This document shows, piece after piece, positions 26,799-35,304 of a DNA stretch of 64,000 nucleotides. Source of the DNA: Bacteroidales bacterium (GTDB taxonomy: Bacteria > Bacteroidota > Bacteroidia > Bacteroidales > Marinilabiliaceae); NCBI GenBank assembly GCA_024401335.1, contig JAKSLH010000008.1:36103-100102 (forward strand), read 5' to 3'. The position numbers and the translations under genes are program-made. Under the pieces are notes generated by a model, which saw only the letters and a list, made by a program, of their open reading frames with translations, did no database searches and was not told the origin of the DNA. The stretch's first letter is position 1; each line of letters opens with the position of its first letter.

Positions 26799-26824
26799 CA
26801 ATAAAGCATCAATATAAAACTATC

Positions 26825-28774
26825 TTAATCTATTTTCTTACCCCAATAAGTCTTATGGTCGCCCAAACCGGCATATACTATTGTTGCACGGCGAGGAGAT
26901 GCTTCCCAATCGCATTCGCGCTTCACATAGAGCTTAACGCCATTAGCGGTAAGGATACCAGTAGTGGCATCAAACGACCACTTACCTCCCTTCCACACGC
27001 CGCTCGTAATCGTGCCATCCGCAGCGAATGTCATCTCACCTGCTACTCGTTGTTTCTGGTAATCGTATTTCAACTCGATATGCTCCCACTTACCAACGAA
27101 ATCTTCTGCCGAGAGTGCAATAGCCGGTACGTTGCCATAGCGTTCAGGCAACACGAGAGGCCATCCATCTTCAGTCCACACGATGCTACGCACGTGACCC
27201 ATCATGACGGCATTAGGTGCCCAAGTGTCTGACGAGCTATTAGGGAAGCGTGCCTGAGACGAGTAGAACCAGTTGCCCTTGCCATCATCGAAGACCGCAC
27301 AGTGAGAGATACCTACCCAGCCGCGATCGCCGCTGAACTGATAAGGATGTGTCTCAATAGGGAATGCGTCACCTCCATTATTTGTGCAGTCAGTATCATA
27401 CATATCTAAATATGGACCATCAATATTCTTTGAGCGAACTACTCGCGTATTATATGGCACATCGAGTGCATCGTATGCAAGGAACAGATAATAATAGCCA
27501 TCATGATATACCACCTCTGGGCCTTCAGAAGCCTGCCAACGCGAAGTTGTCTTACGAGTATAGATACGCTTACCGAATGCCTTGATATCGTTATATGACT
27601 TACCCCATGGATTAGGAAGGGACTCAAGTGTCTTACCTGTAGCTGGATCGAGCTGAACGGCTGCAATACCAGAATGCCAAGAGCCATAGATGAGCCAGTG
27701 TTCACCTTCTGGTGTGATGATATACGAAGGGTCGATGGCGTTGAAATAATAGTAGGCCTGTTCCCACTTATTCTTAGTGTTCGCATACTGACCATCGCGA
27801 TCTGTAGAAGAGCACAGGACATAACCCTTATCCTCCCATACATTGGTAGAAGGGTCTGTTGTTTCCATCACACCGATGAATGCTCGTTCTGTCCATGAAT
27901 TGTCGGATGATGAGTTTGGCTTGCCGTCACCGAAATTGTTGTCGAGAATGATGCTATAGTACATGCGATAGAGGCCGTCGCGCACCTTACGAGCACATGG
28001 TGCCCAGAAACCATACTGAGGATTGGTAATAACAGGGAGTCCTTGAGCTGAACGGAACTCGTTGACTTTCTCAAGTATCCATGATGGTGCCTCTTTCATA
28101 GTGCCACCCATATATTCCCAGTCAATAAGGTTCTTTGAACGGCGAGCATGGAAATGTCCTCCCTTGGCATGTTCATTGCCAAAAGAAGCGTCTGTCTGGT
28201 ACATATAGTAGTAACCGTCATCTGCCAGCATCACCGAAGGGTCGTGAACATTCGACAGGTTCCACTTGTCACGGTTATCCCACCCTGCTATATTGCGGTA
28301 GTCATCGGGATAGTCAGGACCAACATAGTCGTCGGTATTGGTAACCTCTGAAGTCGTAAATGAGACTGTCTCGGAGTATATATCCTCCTCGATGGAAGAG
28401 GTGAGAATAGCACACACATAATAAGTAGTGTTAGATGCCAGTCCGGGAAGTTCGGTCGAGAAAGTAGGATCAGTATATAAGCGACATGCGACAGACTTTG
28501 AACCTGACATGTCAGCATTTGTAGAATAACAGAATTTAGCTGAATGGTAGGCATCCAGAGAAGACATTGTAGCCGACACCTTAGCTGAATACGCAGCGAC
28601 ATCCGTCACCTCTGGCTTAGAGACAGAAATGCCAGATTGAGACCCCTTCATAGACTTATCGGGAGTCTGTTCTTGCTCGTTGCCATCATCTATCTTTTCA
28701 TCTTCACCACAAGCCGGCATAGTAAAAGCCAATGCGCCAACCATAAGCAAAGAGAGAAAACGCTTTATTTCCAT
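26825..28774 (-). CDS. GH43 lipoprotein, probable endo-arabinanase type
   Basis: Lipoprotein of 649 residues (lipobox C22, then GEDEK). Order of parts: a fibronectin-III-like domain (about 50-143), a five-bladed GH43 catalytic domain (about 170-540) and a C-terminal beta domain (about 555-649). The catalytic set is visible: D178 in VHDPS (base), D348 in AIDPSY (modulator) and E417 in ASEGPE (acid). The C-terminal domain with EHIELKYDYQKQRVAGEM is typical of the arabinan endo-1,5-alpha-L-arabinosidase subfamilies, so pectic arabinan is the most likely substrate. It is a single-gene unit with its own -7 box and terminator, not joined to a SusC/D pair. Confidence 0.9.
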   Translation of the reverse strand: MEIKRFLSLLMVGALAFTMPACGEDEKIDDGNEQEQTPDKSMKGSQSGISVSKPEVTDVAAYSAKVSATMSSLDAYHSAKFCYSTNADMSGSKSVACRLYTDPTFSTELPGLASNTTYYVCAILTSSIEEDIYSETVSFTTSEVTNTDDYVGPDYPDDYRNIAGWDNRDKWNLSNVHDPSVMLADDGYYYMYQTDASFGNEHAKGGHFHARRSKNLIDWEYMGGTMKEAPSWILEKVNEFRSAQGLPVITNPQYGFWAPCARKVRDGLYRMYYSIILDNNFGDGKPNSSSDNSWTERAFIGVMETTDPSTNVWEDKGYVLCSSTDRDGQYANTKNKWEQAYYYFNAIDPSYIITPEGEHWLIYGSWHSGIAAVQLDPATGKTLESLPNPWGKSYNDIKAFGKRIYTRKTTSRWQASEGPEVVYHDGYYYLFLAYDALDVPYNTRVVRSKNIDGPYLDMYDTDCTNNGGDAFPIETHPYQFSGDRGWVGISHCAVFDDGKGNWFYSSQARFPNSSSDTWAPNAVMMGHVRSIVWTEDGWPLVLPERYGNVPAIALSAEDFVGKWEHIELKYDYQKQRVAGEMTFAADGTITSGVWKGGKWSFDATTGILTANGVKLYVKRECDWEASPRRATIVYAGLGDHKTYWGKKID

Positions 28775-28809
28775 AACAGTATAGTTTAGATCGTTTTAAA
28801 TTACAACGA

Positions 28810-28817
28810 CAAAAGTA
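28810..28817 (-). promoter_or_regulatory. -7 box of the GH43 gene
   Basis: TACTTTTG on the minus strand fits TAnnTTTG, 35 bases before the ATG. No clear -33 TTTG is present, which suggests dependence on an activator. Confidence 0.5.
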
Positions 28818-28882
28818 AATAAACAAGAATTAACCGAGGTGTAAAAAAGAGTTACATTGGTGGACAGAAGACTATTATGCAC

Positions 28883-28922
28883 AAAAAAAGCCTCTCAGGA
28901 CATTCTCCCGAGAGGCCTTTTC
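28883..28922 (-). terminator. Terminator of the phosphohexomutase gene
   Basis: GCCTCTC (28890-28896) pairs with GAGAGGC (28910-28916), flanked by A/T runs that give a long T-tail on the minus strand. It lies about 22 bases after the stop. Confidence 0.85.
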
Positions 28923-28943
28923 TATCAATATAGGTTATAAACC

Positions 28944-30689
28944 TTAGTTTACTCCCATGTCCTTCAATGCCTGAGCGGCCTTGGCATCTGCCTTGGCGCT
29001 TGCCGATGCATATTCAGCAGCATTCTTGAGCTCGCCCTTCACTTCAATGTAGAACTTGATCTTTGGCTCCGTGCCCGATGGACGAACACTTACCTTTGTT
29101 CCGTCTTCTGTGAAATACTGAAGCACATTCGATGTAGCTGGCATGTTGATGTCGCTTACCTCACCACACTTCACACATGTCTGCTTCAAGCTCTTGAAGT
29201 CCTTGATCTTGACAACTGGTGAACCTGCAATCTGCTTTGGAGGATTGCTGCGGAAGTTCTCCATCATTGCCTTTATCTCGTCTGCACCGCTCTTGCCTGG
29301 CTTAACTACAGATACAGCCTTCTCAAGCTGGAATCCGTAATCCTGGTATATCTTCATGAGCAACTCATAGAGTGTCATGCCGTTGTCCTTAGCCCATGCA
29401 GCAATCTCACAGATAAGACAGATTGATGCAGGCGAATCCTTATCTCGTACAGCGTCGTATGGCAAGAAGCCGAATGACTCTTCACCGCCACCGATATACT
29501 TCTCTTTGCCTTCCATCTCACGTATGCGGTATGCGATCCACTTGAAACCTGTGAACTCGTCATACAACTTCACGTTGTTCTTGTCTGCTATCTCGCGGAT
29601 AAGCTCTGATGTAACGATTGTCTTCACGAGGAACTCGTTGCCCTTGAGCTTGCCGAGCTTCTTCATATTTGTGATGATGTAGTAGCAGAACATCATACAT
29701 GTCTGGTTGCCGTTGATGATGATCCACTGGCCCTTGTCGTCACGACATACGATTGCCAAGCGGTCTGCATCAGGGTCAGATGCGATAACGAGGTCTGCGC
29801 CAAGCTTTGTACCGAGATTCATACCCATTGTCATAGCCTCAGAGTTCTCTGGGTTTGGACTCTTCACTGTTGGGAAGTTACCATCGATAACCATCTGCTC
29901 TGGCACCACATTGATGTTCTGGAAGCCCCAGCTACGCAAACAGAGTGGTATGATCACACGACCTGTACCATGAAGTGGCGAATAAACGATGTTGAGGTCC
30001 TTCTGACGCAAGATAACATCCTGATCTACCATAGCGCTCTTCACTGCCACGAGGTAGTCATAGTCCATCTCACCACCGATGATGCTGATGAGATCCTTGT
30101 TTGCCTCCCACTTCACATCCTCAATCTTAACCTTGTTCACCTCATCGATGATGCCTGTATCATGTGGAGCAAGCACCTGCGCGCCATCTTCCCAATATGC
30201 CTTGTAGCCATTATACTCCTTAGGGTTGTGCGATGCAGTGATGTTTACACCTGCTATTGCACCGAGCTGACGGATGGCAAATGAAATTTCTGGTGTTGGA
30301 CGAAGGCTCTCAAAAAGATATACCTTGATGCCGTTTGCCGAGAAGATATTGGCTACTGTTTCAGCAAAAAGACGGCTGTTGTTACGGCAGTCATGACCAA
30401 CAACAACACTCTGTACTTTGCGGTTCTTACATGCCTTGTTGATGTAGTTGGCAAAACCCTGTGTCGCCATACCTACAACATATTTGTTCATTCTGTTTGT
30501 ACCTGCGCCCATGATACCGCGGAGACCGCCTGTACCAAACTCCAATGTACGATAGAATGCGTCGATGAGACCTGTCTTGTCAGAATTGTCAAGCAGAGCC
30601 TGAACCTCTGCCTTTGTTTCAGCGTCAAAGTTGCCACCAAGCCATGTCTTGGCAGTAGCTTCGCACTGAGCTAATAGTTCTTTATCCAT
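28944..30689 (-). CDS. Phospho-sugar mutase (phosphoglucomutase/phosphomannomutase family)
   Basis: Alpha-D-phosphohexomutase of 581 residues. The phosphoserine loop is TASHNP (S153), the metal loop DPDADR (305-310), the sugar-binding loop GGEESFGF, and the phosphate-binding loop RPSGTEPKIKFY lies near the C-terminus. It interconverts sugar 1-phosphates and 6-phosphates in the cytoplasm, most likely glucose and possibly mannose. The length of about 580 matches the PgcA-like branch common in Bacteroidetes. It has its own terminator and is read in the same direction as its neighbours, trxB upstream and GH43 downstream. Confidence 0.95.
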   Translation of the reverse strand: MDKELLAQCEATAKTWLGGNFDAETKAEVQALLDNSDKTGLIDAFYRTLEFGTGGLRGIMGAGTNRMNKYVVGMATQGFANYINKACKNRKVQSVVVGHDCRNNSRLFAETVANIFSANGIKVYLFESLRPTPEISFAIRQLGAIAGVNITASHNPKEYNGYKAYWEDGAQVLAPHDTGIIDEVNKVKIEDVKWEANKDLISIIGGEMDYDYLVAVKSAMVDQDVILRQKDLNIVYSPLHGTGRVIIPLCLRSWGFQNINVVPEQMVIDGNFPTVKSPNPENSEAMTMGMNLGTKLGADLVIASDPDADRLAIVCRDDKGQWIIINGNQTCMMFCYYIITNMKKLGKLKGNEFLVKTIVTSELIREIADKNNVKLYDEFTGFKWIAYRIREMEGKEKYIGGGEESFGFLPYDAVRDKDSPASICLICEIAAWAKDNGMTLYELLMKIYQDYGFQLEKAVSVVKPGKSGADEIKAMMENFRSNPPKQIAGSPVVKIKDFKSLKQTCVKCGEVSDINMPATSNVLQYFTEDGTKVSVRPSGTEPKIKFYIEVKGELKNAAEYASASAKADAKAAQALKDMGVN

Positions 30690-30768
30690 ATTATTGTATT
30701 TTGTATTTTTCAGTAAACTTTTTTCAAAGAAAACGATTTTCAGCGAAAAATAAAAATTATGTGTCTCT

Positions 30769-31704
30769 TTATTTATTCTCCATCAACCACAGCTCTGCGT
30801 CCTTGGCCGCCTTGCATCCACTGGCTGCTGCCGTTATGGCCTGACGATAACGTGGGTCGCATACATCGCCACAGGCAAAGACGCCTTCTATGTTTGTATG
30901 CGACGTACTGCCTTTCACTTTGATATAGCCCTGCTCGTCTGTCTCTATACCTGGGAACAGTTCTGTATTTGGCTTGTGACCTATCGCGAGGAAGAATCCA
31001 TCGATGGCTATCTCTACTGTCTTCTCGTCAGCCTTGCCTTTGCGATATTTCAAGATGGCTTTCTCTACGCCTCCTTCTCCGTCAAGCCCTACTGTCTCAT
31101 GTTCATACATCACTTCTATGTTATCTACCGTTGCCAGTCGCTCCTGCATAGTCTTCGATGCTCTGAGCTCGTTTCTTCTGACTATCAGATACACCTTCTT
31201 GGCTAGTGTGGACAGATACATGGCTTCTTCTATCGCTGTATCTCCTCCTCCTACTACGGCTACATTCTTGCCTCTGTAGAAGAATCCATCGCATGTGGCA
31301 CATGCCGACACTCCACAGCCTGCATATCTCTGCTCATCTGCCAGTCCAAGATACTTGGCTGTCGCTCCTGTGGCTATGATAACAGCGTCTGCCTCTATCT
31401 CTCCATCGTCTGTTGTCACGGCAAATGGTCTCTTGCTCATGTCTATCGCACTCACCATACCTGAACGTATGTCTGCGCCAAACTTCTCAGCCTGCTCTCT
31501 CATCTGCATCATGAGCATATTGCCGTCGATCCCTTCAGGGAATCCCGGGAAGTTCTCTACTGTCGTTGTCGTCGTGAGCTGTCCTCCTGGCTGCATACCC
31601 TCATAGAGCATTGGCTTGAGATTGGCTCTTGATGCGTATATCGCTGCTGTGTAACCTGCCGGACCAGAGCCGACGATGAGTATCTTTGTCTTTGCTGTTG
31701 CCAT
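30769..31704 (-). CDS. trxB: Thioredoxin-disulfide reductase
   Basis: Flavoprotein of 311 residues that reduces thioredoxin with NADPH. The FAD site GSGPAGYTAA lies at about 12-21, the redox pair is C135-A-T-C138, the NADPH site is GGGDTAIEEA, and the C-terminal FAD contact is FACGDVCDPRYRQAITAAASG. It begins 12 bases after the stop of the DUF4249 gene, so it may be carried on the GH2-TonB-DUF4249 transcript, an unusual neighbour for a housekeeping reductase. Confidence 0.97.
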   Translation of the reverse strand: MATAKTKILIVGSGPAGYTAAIYASRANLKPMLYEGMQPGGQLTTTTTVENFPGFPEGIDGNMLMMQMREQAEKFGADIRSGMVSAIDMSKRPFAVTTDDGEIEADAVIIATGATAKYLGLADEQRYAGCGVSACATCDGFFYRGKNVAVVGGGDTAIEEAMYLSTLAKKVYLIVRRNELRASKTMQERLATVDNIEVMYEHETVGLDGEGGVEKAILKYRKGKADEKTVEIAIDGFFLAIGHKPNTELFPGIETDEQGYIKVKGSTSHTNIEGVFACGDVCDPRYRQAITAAASGCKAAKDAELWLMENK

Positions 31705-31716
31705 GGTTTACTGTAT

Positions 31717-32625
31717 TTATCTTGTTATTTCAATATCTTTCTTATCAAACGACATGCCGGTCACTATGCCTACTCCATTCTCTATATTTGAATGTATGGA
31801 TGTGATACCGAAGACTGGCAATATCAGGTAGCTCTGGGCCAGACGTGCTGTATGAATGTAGTTGTAGTAGTCATACGTGTGATGATACAACAAGACCTCG
31901 ATAGTCTTCCTCGAGTCTTTTTCTCTCATCACCTTGCTTATATCTGCTTTCATGATGTTGAATGTGATATTCCTTTGCTTGCCGTTTATCATCTCATCAT
32001 TGAACAGACCTGCCGACGACGACTGTATTGTAGTTGTGAGTGTTGAATTTGCAATATAGAAAAGATAATCAGAATAATCACATTCGAGTGGTGTTATTCT
32101 TGTTTCTCCTGTACTCAGCTCTTCCTTCGCTCTAGCCACTATCTGATAGTAGTCTCGGGTCTCCTTAGGATCTCGCATAGTAATAGTGATTCCCATGATG
32201 CTATCTGTGCTGTTCCTAACAAATTCAGTGACCGATATATCCTTTATCTCCACTGGCTTGAGCATCTTTGTATAACCCGACGCATGCTTGTCGTTTATCT
32301 TGTCATAGATATCTATCTCTATCGAATCCCCATACTCTATGTTCATGCCATCTATGCTTGTCGCTATCTCTCCCTCTTTCACGTATTTGCTTATGCCGTC
32401 GCTTGGCGGGTTGACTGTCATTGTCACATATACTCCGTTGAGCGAACTGTATTTCGTAGTGTCTGTATATGACACGGTACCATAGGCTTTGACCGTGACA
32501 GTGCTATCTTTGTAGATGAACGAGGTAACAACGATCTGGCTGTGCGAGTTGAGGTCTATTACGGCCTCTGTCTCACAGCTTATCAATGCAATAAGTGTCA
32601 ATATGTATATCGTTATTCGTTTCAT
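31717..32625 (-). CDS. DUF4249-family outer-membrane lipoprotein
   Basis: Lipoprotein of 302 residues with lipobox cysteine C17 (LIALISC) and a beta-rich body of the DUF4249 type (IDLNSHSQIVVTSFI, then repeated strands; KRNITFNI near the end). The ATG at 32625 shares one base with the TGA stop of the TonB receptor (TGATG), so translation is coupled; an earlier frame start at 32664 would overlap the receptor and give no proper signal peptide. DUF4249 proteins regularly follow TonB receptors that lack a SusD and are thought to play a similar surface role. Ligand unknown. Confidence 0.85.
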   Translation of the reverse strand: MKRITIYILTLIALISCETEAVIDLNSHSQIVVTSFIYKDSTVTVKAYGTVSYTDTTKYSSLNGVYVTMTVNPPSDGISKYVKEGEIATSIDGMNIEYGDSIEIDIYDKINDKHASGYTKMLKPVEIKDISVTEFVRNSTDSIMGITITMRDPKETRDYYQIVARAKEELSTGETRITPLECDYSDYLFYIANSTLTTTIQSSSAGLFNDEMINGKQRNITFNIMKADISKVMREKDSRKTIEVLLYHHTYDYYNYIHTARLAQSYLILPVFGITSIHSNIENGVGIVTGMSFDKKDIEITR

Positions 32626-35300
32626 CAGAATTTTATGCTGTATTTCAGATATGGCCATGGCCATGCTATGAGACTGAACTGCTTTAGCTTATATGTATTG
32701 TTGGCAGTGCCTATGCTGTTGTCTTGACTTGCGTACGTATTCGTCTGTTTCCAATAGACAAACATCGGGTTCTTGTGGGCATAGACGTTGTATATGCCAA
32801 AACTCAATACTCGCTCTGTTCGTCCTATAGGTCTTTTTATGTTGGCGCCTATGTTTAGCGTATGCGAATTTGGCAGTCGATAGGCGTTTCTCACTCCTTC
32901 TATAGGATATGAATACGCCTCTTTTTCATCTACAACGGTAAATCGGCTGTCTGGTATTGTCGTAGGCGAGCCTGTAGTGTACTGCCATGTGGTGTTAATA
33001 TCTACTCTATTGTTTATTTTGAAGCTCAGGTTTATCGATGTCGAATGCGTCCTGTCATTGTCAGCATTCATTGTCAGGCCTTCGTTGATGTCATCAAATC
33101 TACTTCTGGCTTTCGACAGTGTGTACCCTATCCATCCCGACAAGCGCCCCGACTTCCTGTGAAGGAAGAACTCCAGTCCCTTGGCATAGCCATCTCCTCG
33201 GCTATATATGTCGTCCCAGTTGTCTTCCATAAACGATTCCATCATCAGCGACGACTTGTATGTCTGCTGATTCTTGTATCTCTTGTAATATGCTTCTGTG
33301 CTGAAATATAGCTGCTGACCTATGTGCACACTAGCTTCTGTTGACACCTGCCATGAGTGTGGCGTTGGCAGCTTCGTTGATGCAGGAAGCCAGATGTCCG
33401 CCGGTGAGGCAACAGATACCATGCGCATCAGCTGCATAAACTGTGTCATGTCGGAATATCCGGCCTTAAGCTGCACACGCTTACCTAGTTCATAGCCGAC
33501 CATTATGCGCGGCTCGATTCTGATATACGGCCTTCTCATAGGTCGCTTGAGTATCGATGAGTGTATTCCTGCATTGATACTCAGGTCTCCTAGAGTAAGT
33601 TCGTCTTCGAAGTATATGTGGCTCTCTATACGGTATATTGATTTATCTTTTGTCTTGTCTGTGCCTATTGATGTGGAGTCCGACCTGTCAACGGTTGTTG
33701 TATATACCGACACGCCTGGATAGAATCCATGATATGTCATGTTGGCTCCATATCTTATCACTCCTGGAACAAATGGTGTGTACCAGTTGAAGTCTATACG
33801 CGCTCCTACATCATTTATACCGCTGTAATAGCCGTTGAGGAACTTCACCTTGTCATTGTCTGTATAATTTGTCAAAGTGTTCCTAAAGCGATAACGGCTG
33901 TAACTGACGGATGTGTTTGAGAATAACGATGAACCAAACACATGATTCCACCTTGCCGAAGCCACAACATTACCCCATCTTACCTTCTGGCTGTCATTGA
34001 TTGATATCTTACGGGTATCTTTGTCATGGTATTCTATGTATATGTCACGGTAGTTGTAGCCATAACTCAGATTGTCATACCCGGTGAATACGCCTACGTA
34101 GAGCCTGTCCTTTTCTGATATGATATAGTTGAGCTTAGCATGTATATCATAGAAGTTAAAGGCATATTTCTGACTTTTATTGCGCTGTATCTGTGACGAG
34201 AAGAGATCAAAATATGTCCTTCGCGCCGACACGATAAACGACATCTTGTCTTTGATTATCGGTCCCTCCAATGTAGCGTTTGAGGCTAGCAGTCCGATGT
34301 TTACATATCCAGAGAATTTCTGCATGTTGCCTTCCTTCATCTTTACGTCAAGCACCGACGATAGTCTTCCTCCATACCTCGCCGGGAACCCACCTTTGAT
34401 GAGTGTAGCGCTGTTCACCGATTCTGAGTTGAACACGGAATAGAGACCTGCCAGGTGATTCGGACTATATAGAGGCACGTCATCGAGCATCACCACGTTC
34501 TGGTCCGAACTGCCTCCTCTCACACTCATGCCACCGAAACCCTCTTCTCCGCCATTTACACCTGGTGTCCATTCTAGAGCCTTTATGACATCCGACTCAC
34601 CTAGCAACGACGGCATGCTCTTCACCTGCTCCATGGTAAGTTCCACGATACCCGTCTTGGCTCTGTTCATGTCGCTCTCGCTAGCCATCACATCAATGTC
34701 CTCTATGAGCAGAGTAGGCTCTAGCTTTATTGTCATCATCGTGTCCTGCTTGAGATCCATGTAGATGGTCGTCGGCTTATAGCCTACGTATGATGCCCTT
34801 ATCCCCAGTCGACCTTCTGGCAGCGTGATGCAGAAGAATCCATATCCGTTGGTGGCCTGCCCTATATATAGCAATGTGTCATACACGTTGGCTCCTATCA
34901 GCACTTCACTGCTCAGTGCGTCCTTGCAGTAGCCTTTTACCGTGTAATAACGGGCCTTTTCTGGGGCTATAATGACCTTATTCCCTCGGATGACATACTC
35001 TACTGGGAATCGCGAAAATATCTTGTCAAGAACATCCAGCAGAGTGAGCTTATTCTCGCTTATGGTCAACTTCTGGTTAGCATACACCTTGTTGCTATAG
35101 CTTATCGTTATGCCTGTCTGGCGGCTCACTATGTTTATCAGTGTGTCCGACGCTCCGCTATAGCCGTTCTTTAGGTGTATCTCTTCATCAAGTATATTGG
35201 TCTGGGCATGTAACGTGACTGCCGCCAATGTCATTAGCAGCACCCATAGCAGTCTCATCATTCTCCTTCTGCTATATCCGTATGTCCCGTTGTCGTTCAT
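32625..35300 (-). CDS. TonB-dependent receptor with STN domain (DUF4249-associated)
   Basis: Outer-membrane receptor of 891 residues. After a signal peptide (about 15-32) comes an STN secretin/TonB N-terminal domain (about 50-112, ending VEYVIRGNKVIIAPE). Then follow a carboxypeptidase-regulatory-like domain (about 117-200), a plug (about 225-340, GGMSVRGGSSDQNVVMLDDVPLY) and a barrel. STN domains usually talk to an anti-sigma protein; a compact FecR/DUF4974-like protein is encoded 2.6 kb upstream at 37923-38474. The frame starts 4 bases after the GH2 stop; the ATG at 35261 could be the true start because it gives a cleaner signal peptide. No SusD partner is present; DUF4249 takes that position. 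Confidence 0.92.
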   Translation of the reverse strand: MNDNGTYGYSRRRMMRLLWVLLMTLAAVTLHAQTNILDEEIHLKNGYSGASDTLINIVSRQTGITISYSNKVYANQKLTISENKLTLLDVLDKIFSRFPVEYVIRGNKVIIAPEKARYYTVKGYCKDALSSEVLIGANVYDTLLYIGQATNGYGFFCITLPEGRLGIRASYVGYKPTTIYMDLKQDTMMTIKLEPTLLIEDIDVMASESDMNRAKTGIVELTMEQVKSMPSLLGESDVIKALEWTPGVNGGEEGFGGMSVRGGSSDQNVVMLDDVPLYSPNHLAGLYSVFNSESVNSATLIKGGFPARYGGRLSSVLDVKMKEGNMQKFSGYVNIGLLASNATLEGPIIKDKMSFIVSARRTYFDLFSSQIQRNKSQKYAFNFYDIHAKLNYIISEKDRLYVGVFTGYDNLSYGYNYRDIYIEYHDKDTRKISINDSQKVRWGNVVASARWNHVFGSSLFSNTSVSYSRYRFRNTLTNYTDNDKVKFLNGYYSGINDVGARIDFNWYTPFVPGVIRYGANMTYHGFYPGVSVYTTTVDRSDSTSIGTDKTKDKSIYRIESHIYFEDELTLGDLSINAGIHSSILKRPMRRPYIRIEPRIMVGYELGKRVQLKAGYSDMTQFMQLMRMVSVASPADIWLPASTKLPTPHSWQVSTEASVHIGQQLYFSTEAYYKRYKNQQTYKSSLMMESFMEDNWDDIYSRGDGYAKGLEFFLHRKSGRLSGWIGYTLSKARSRFDDINEGLTMNADNDRTHSTSINLSFKINNRVDINTTWQYTTGSPTTIPDSRFTVVDEKEAYSYPIEGVRNAYRLPNSHTLNIGANIKRPIGRTERVLSFGIYNVYAHKNPMFVYWKQTNTYASQDNSIGTANNTYKLKQFSLIAWPWPYLKYSIKF

Positions 35301-35304
35301 GCTG

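Noticed and set aside
26607-27232. Open frames in and around the gap between rnf and GH43
   Set aside because: They cross the GH43 terminator or coding sequence, and show no start context or family similarity.
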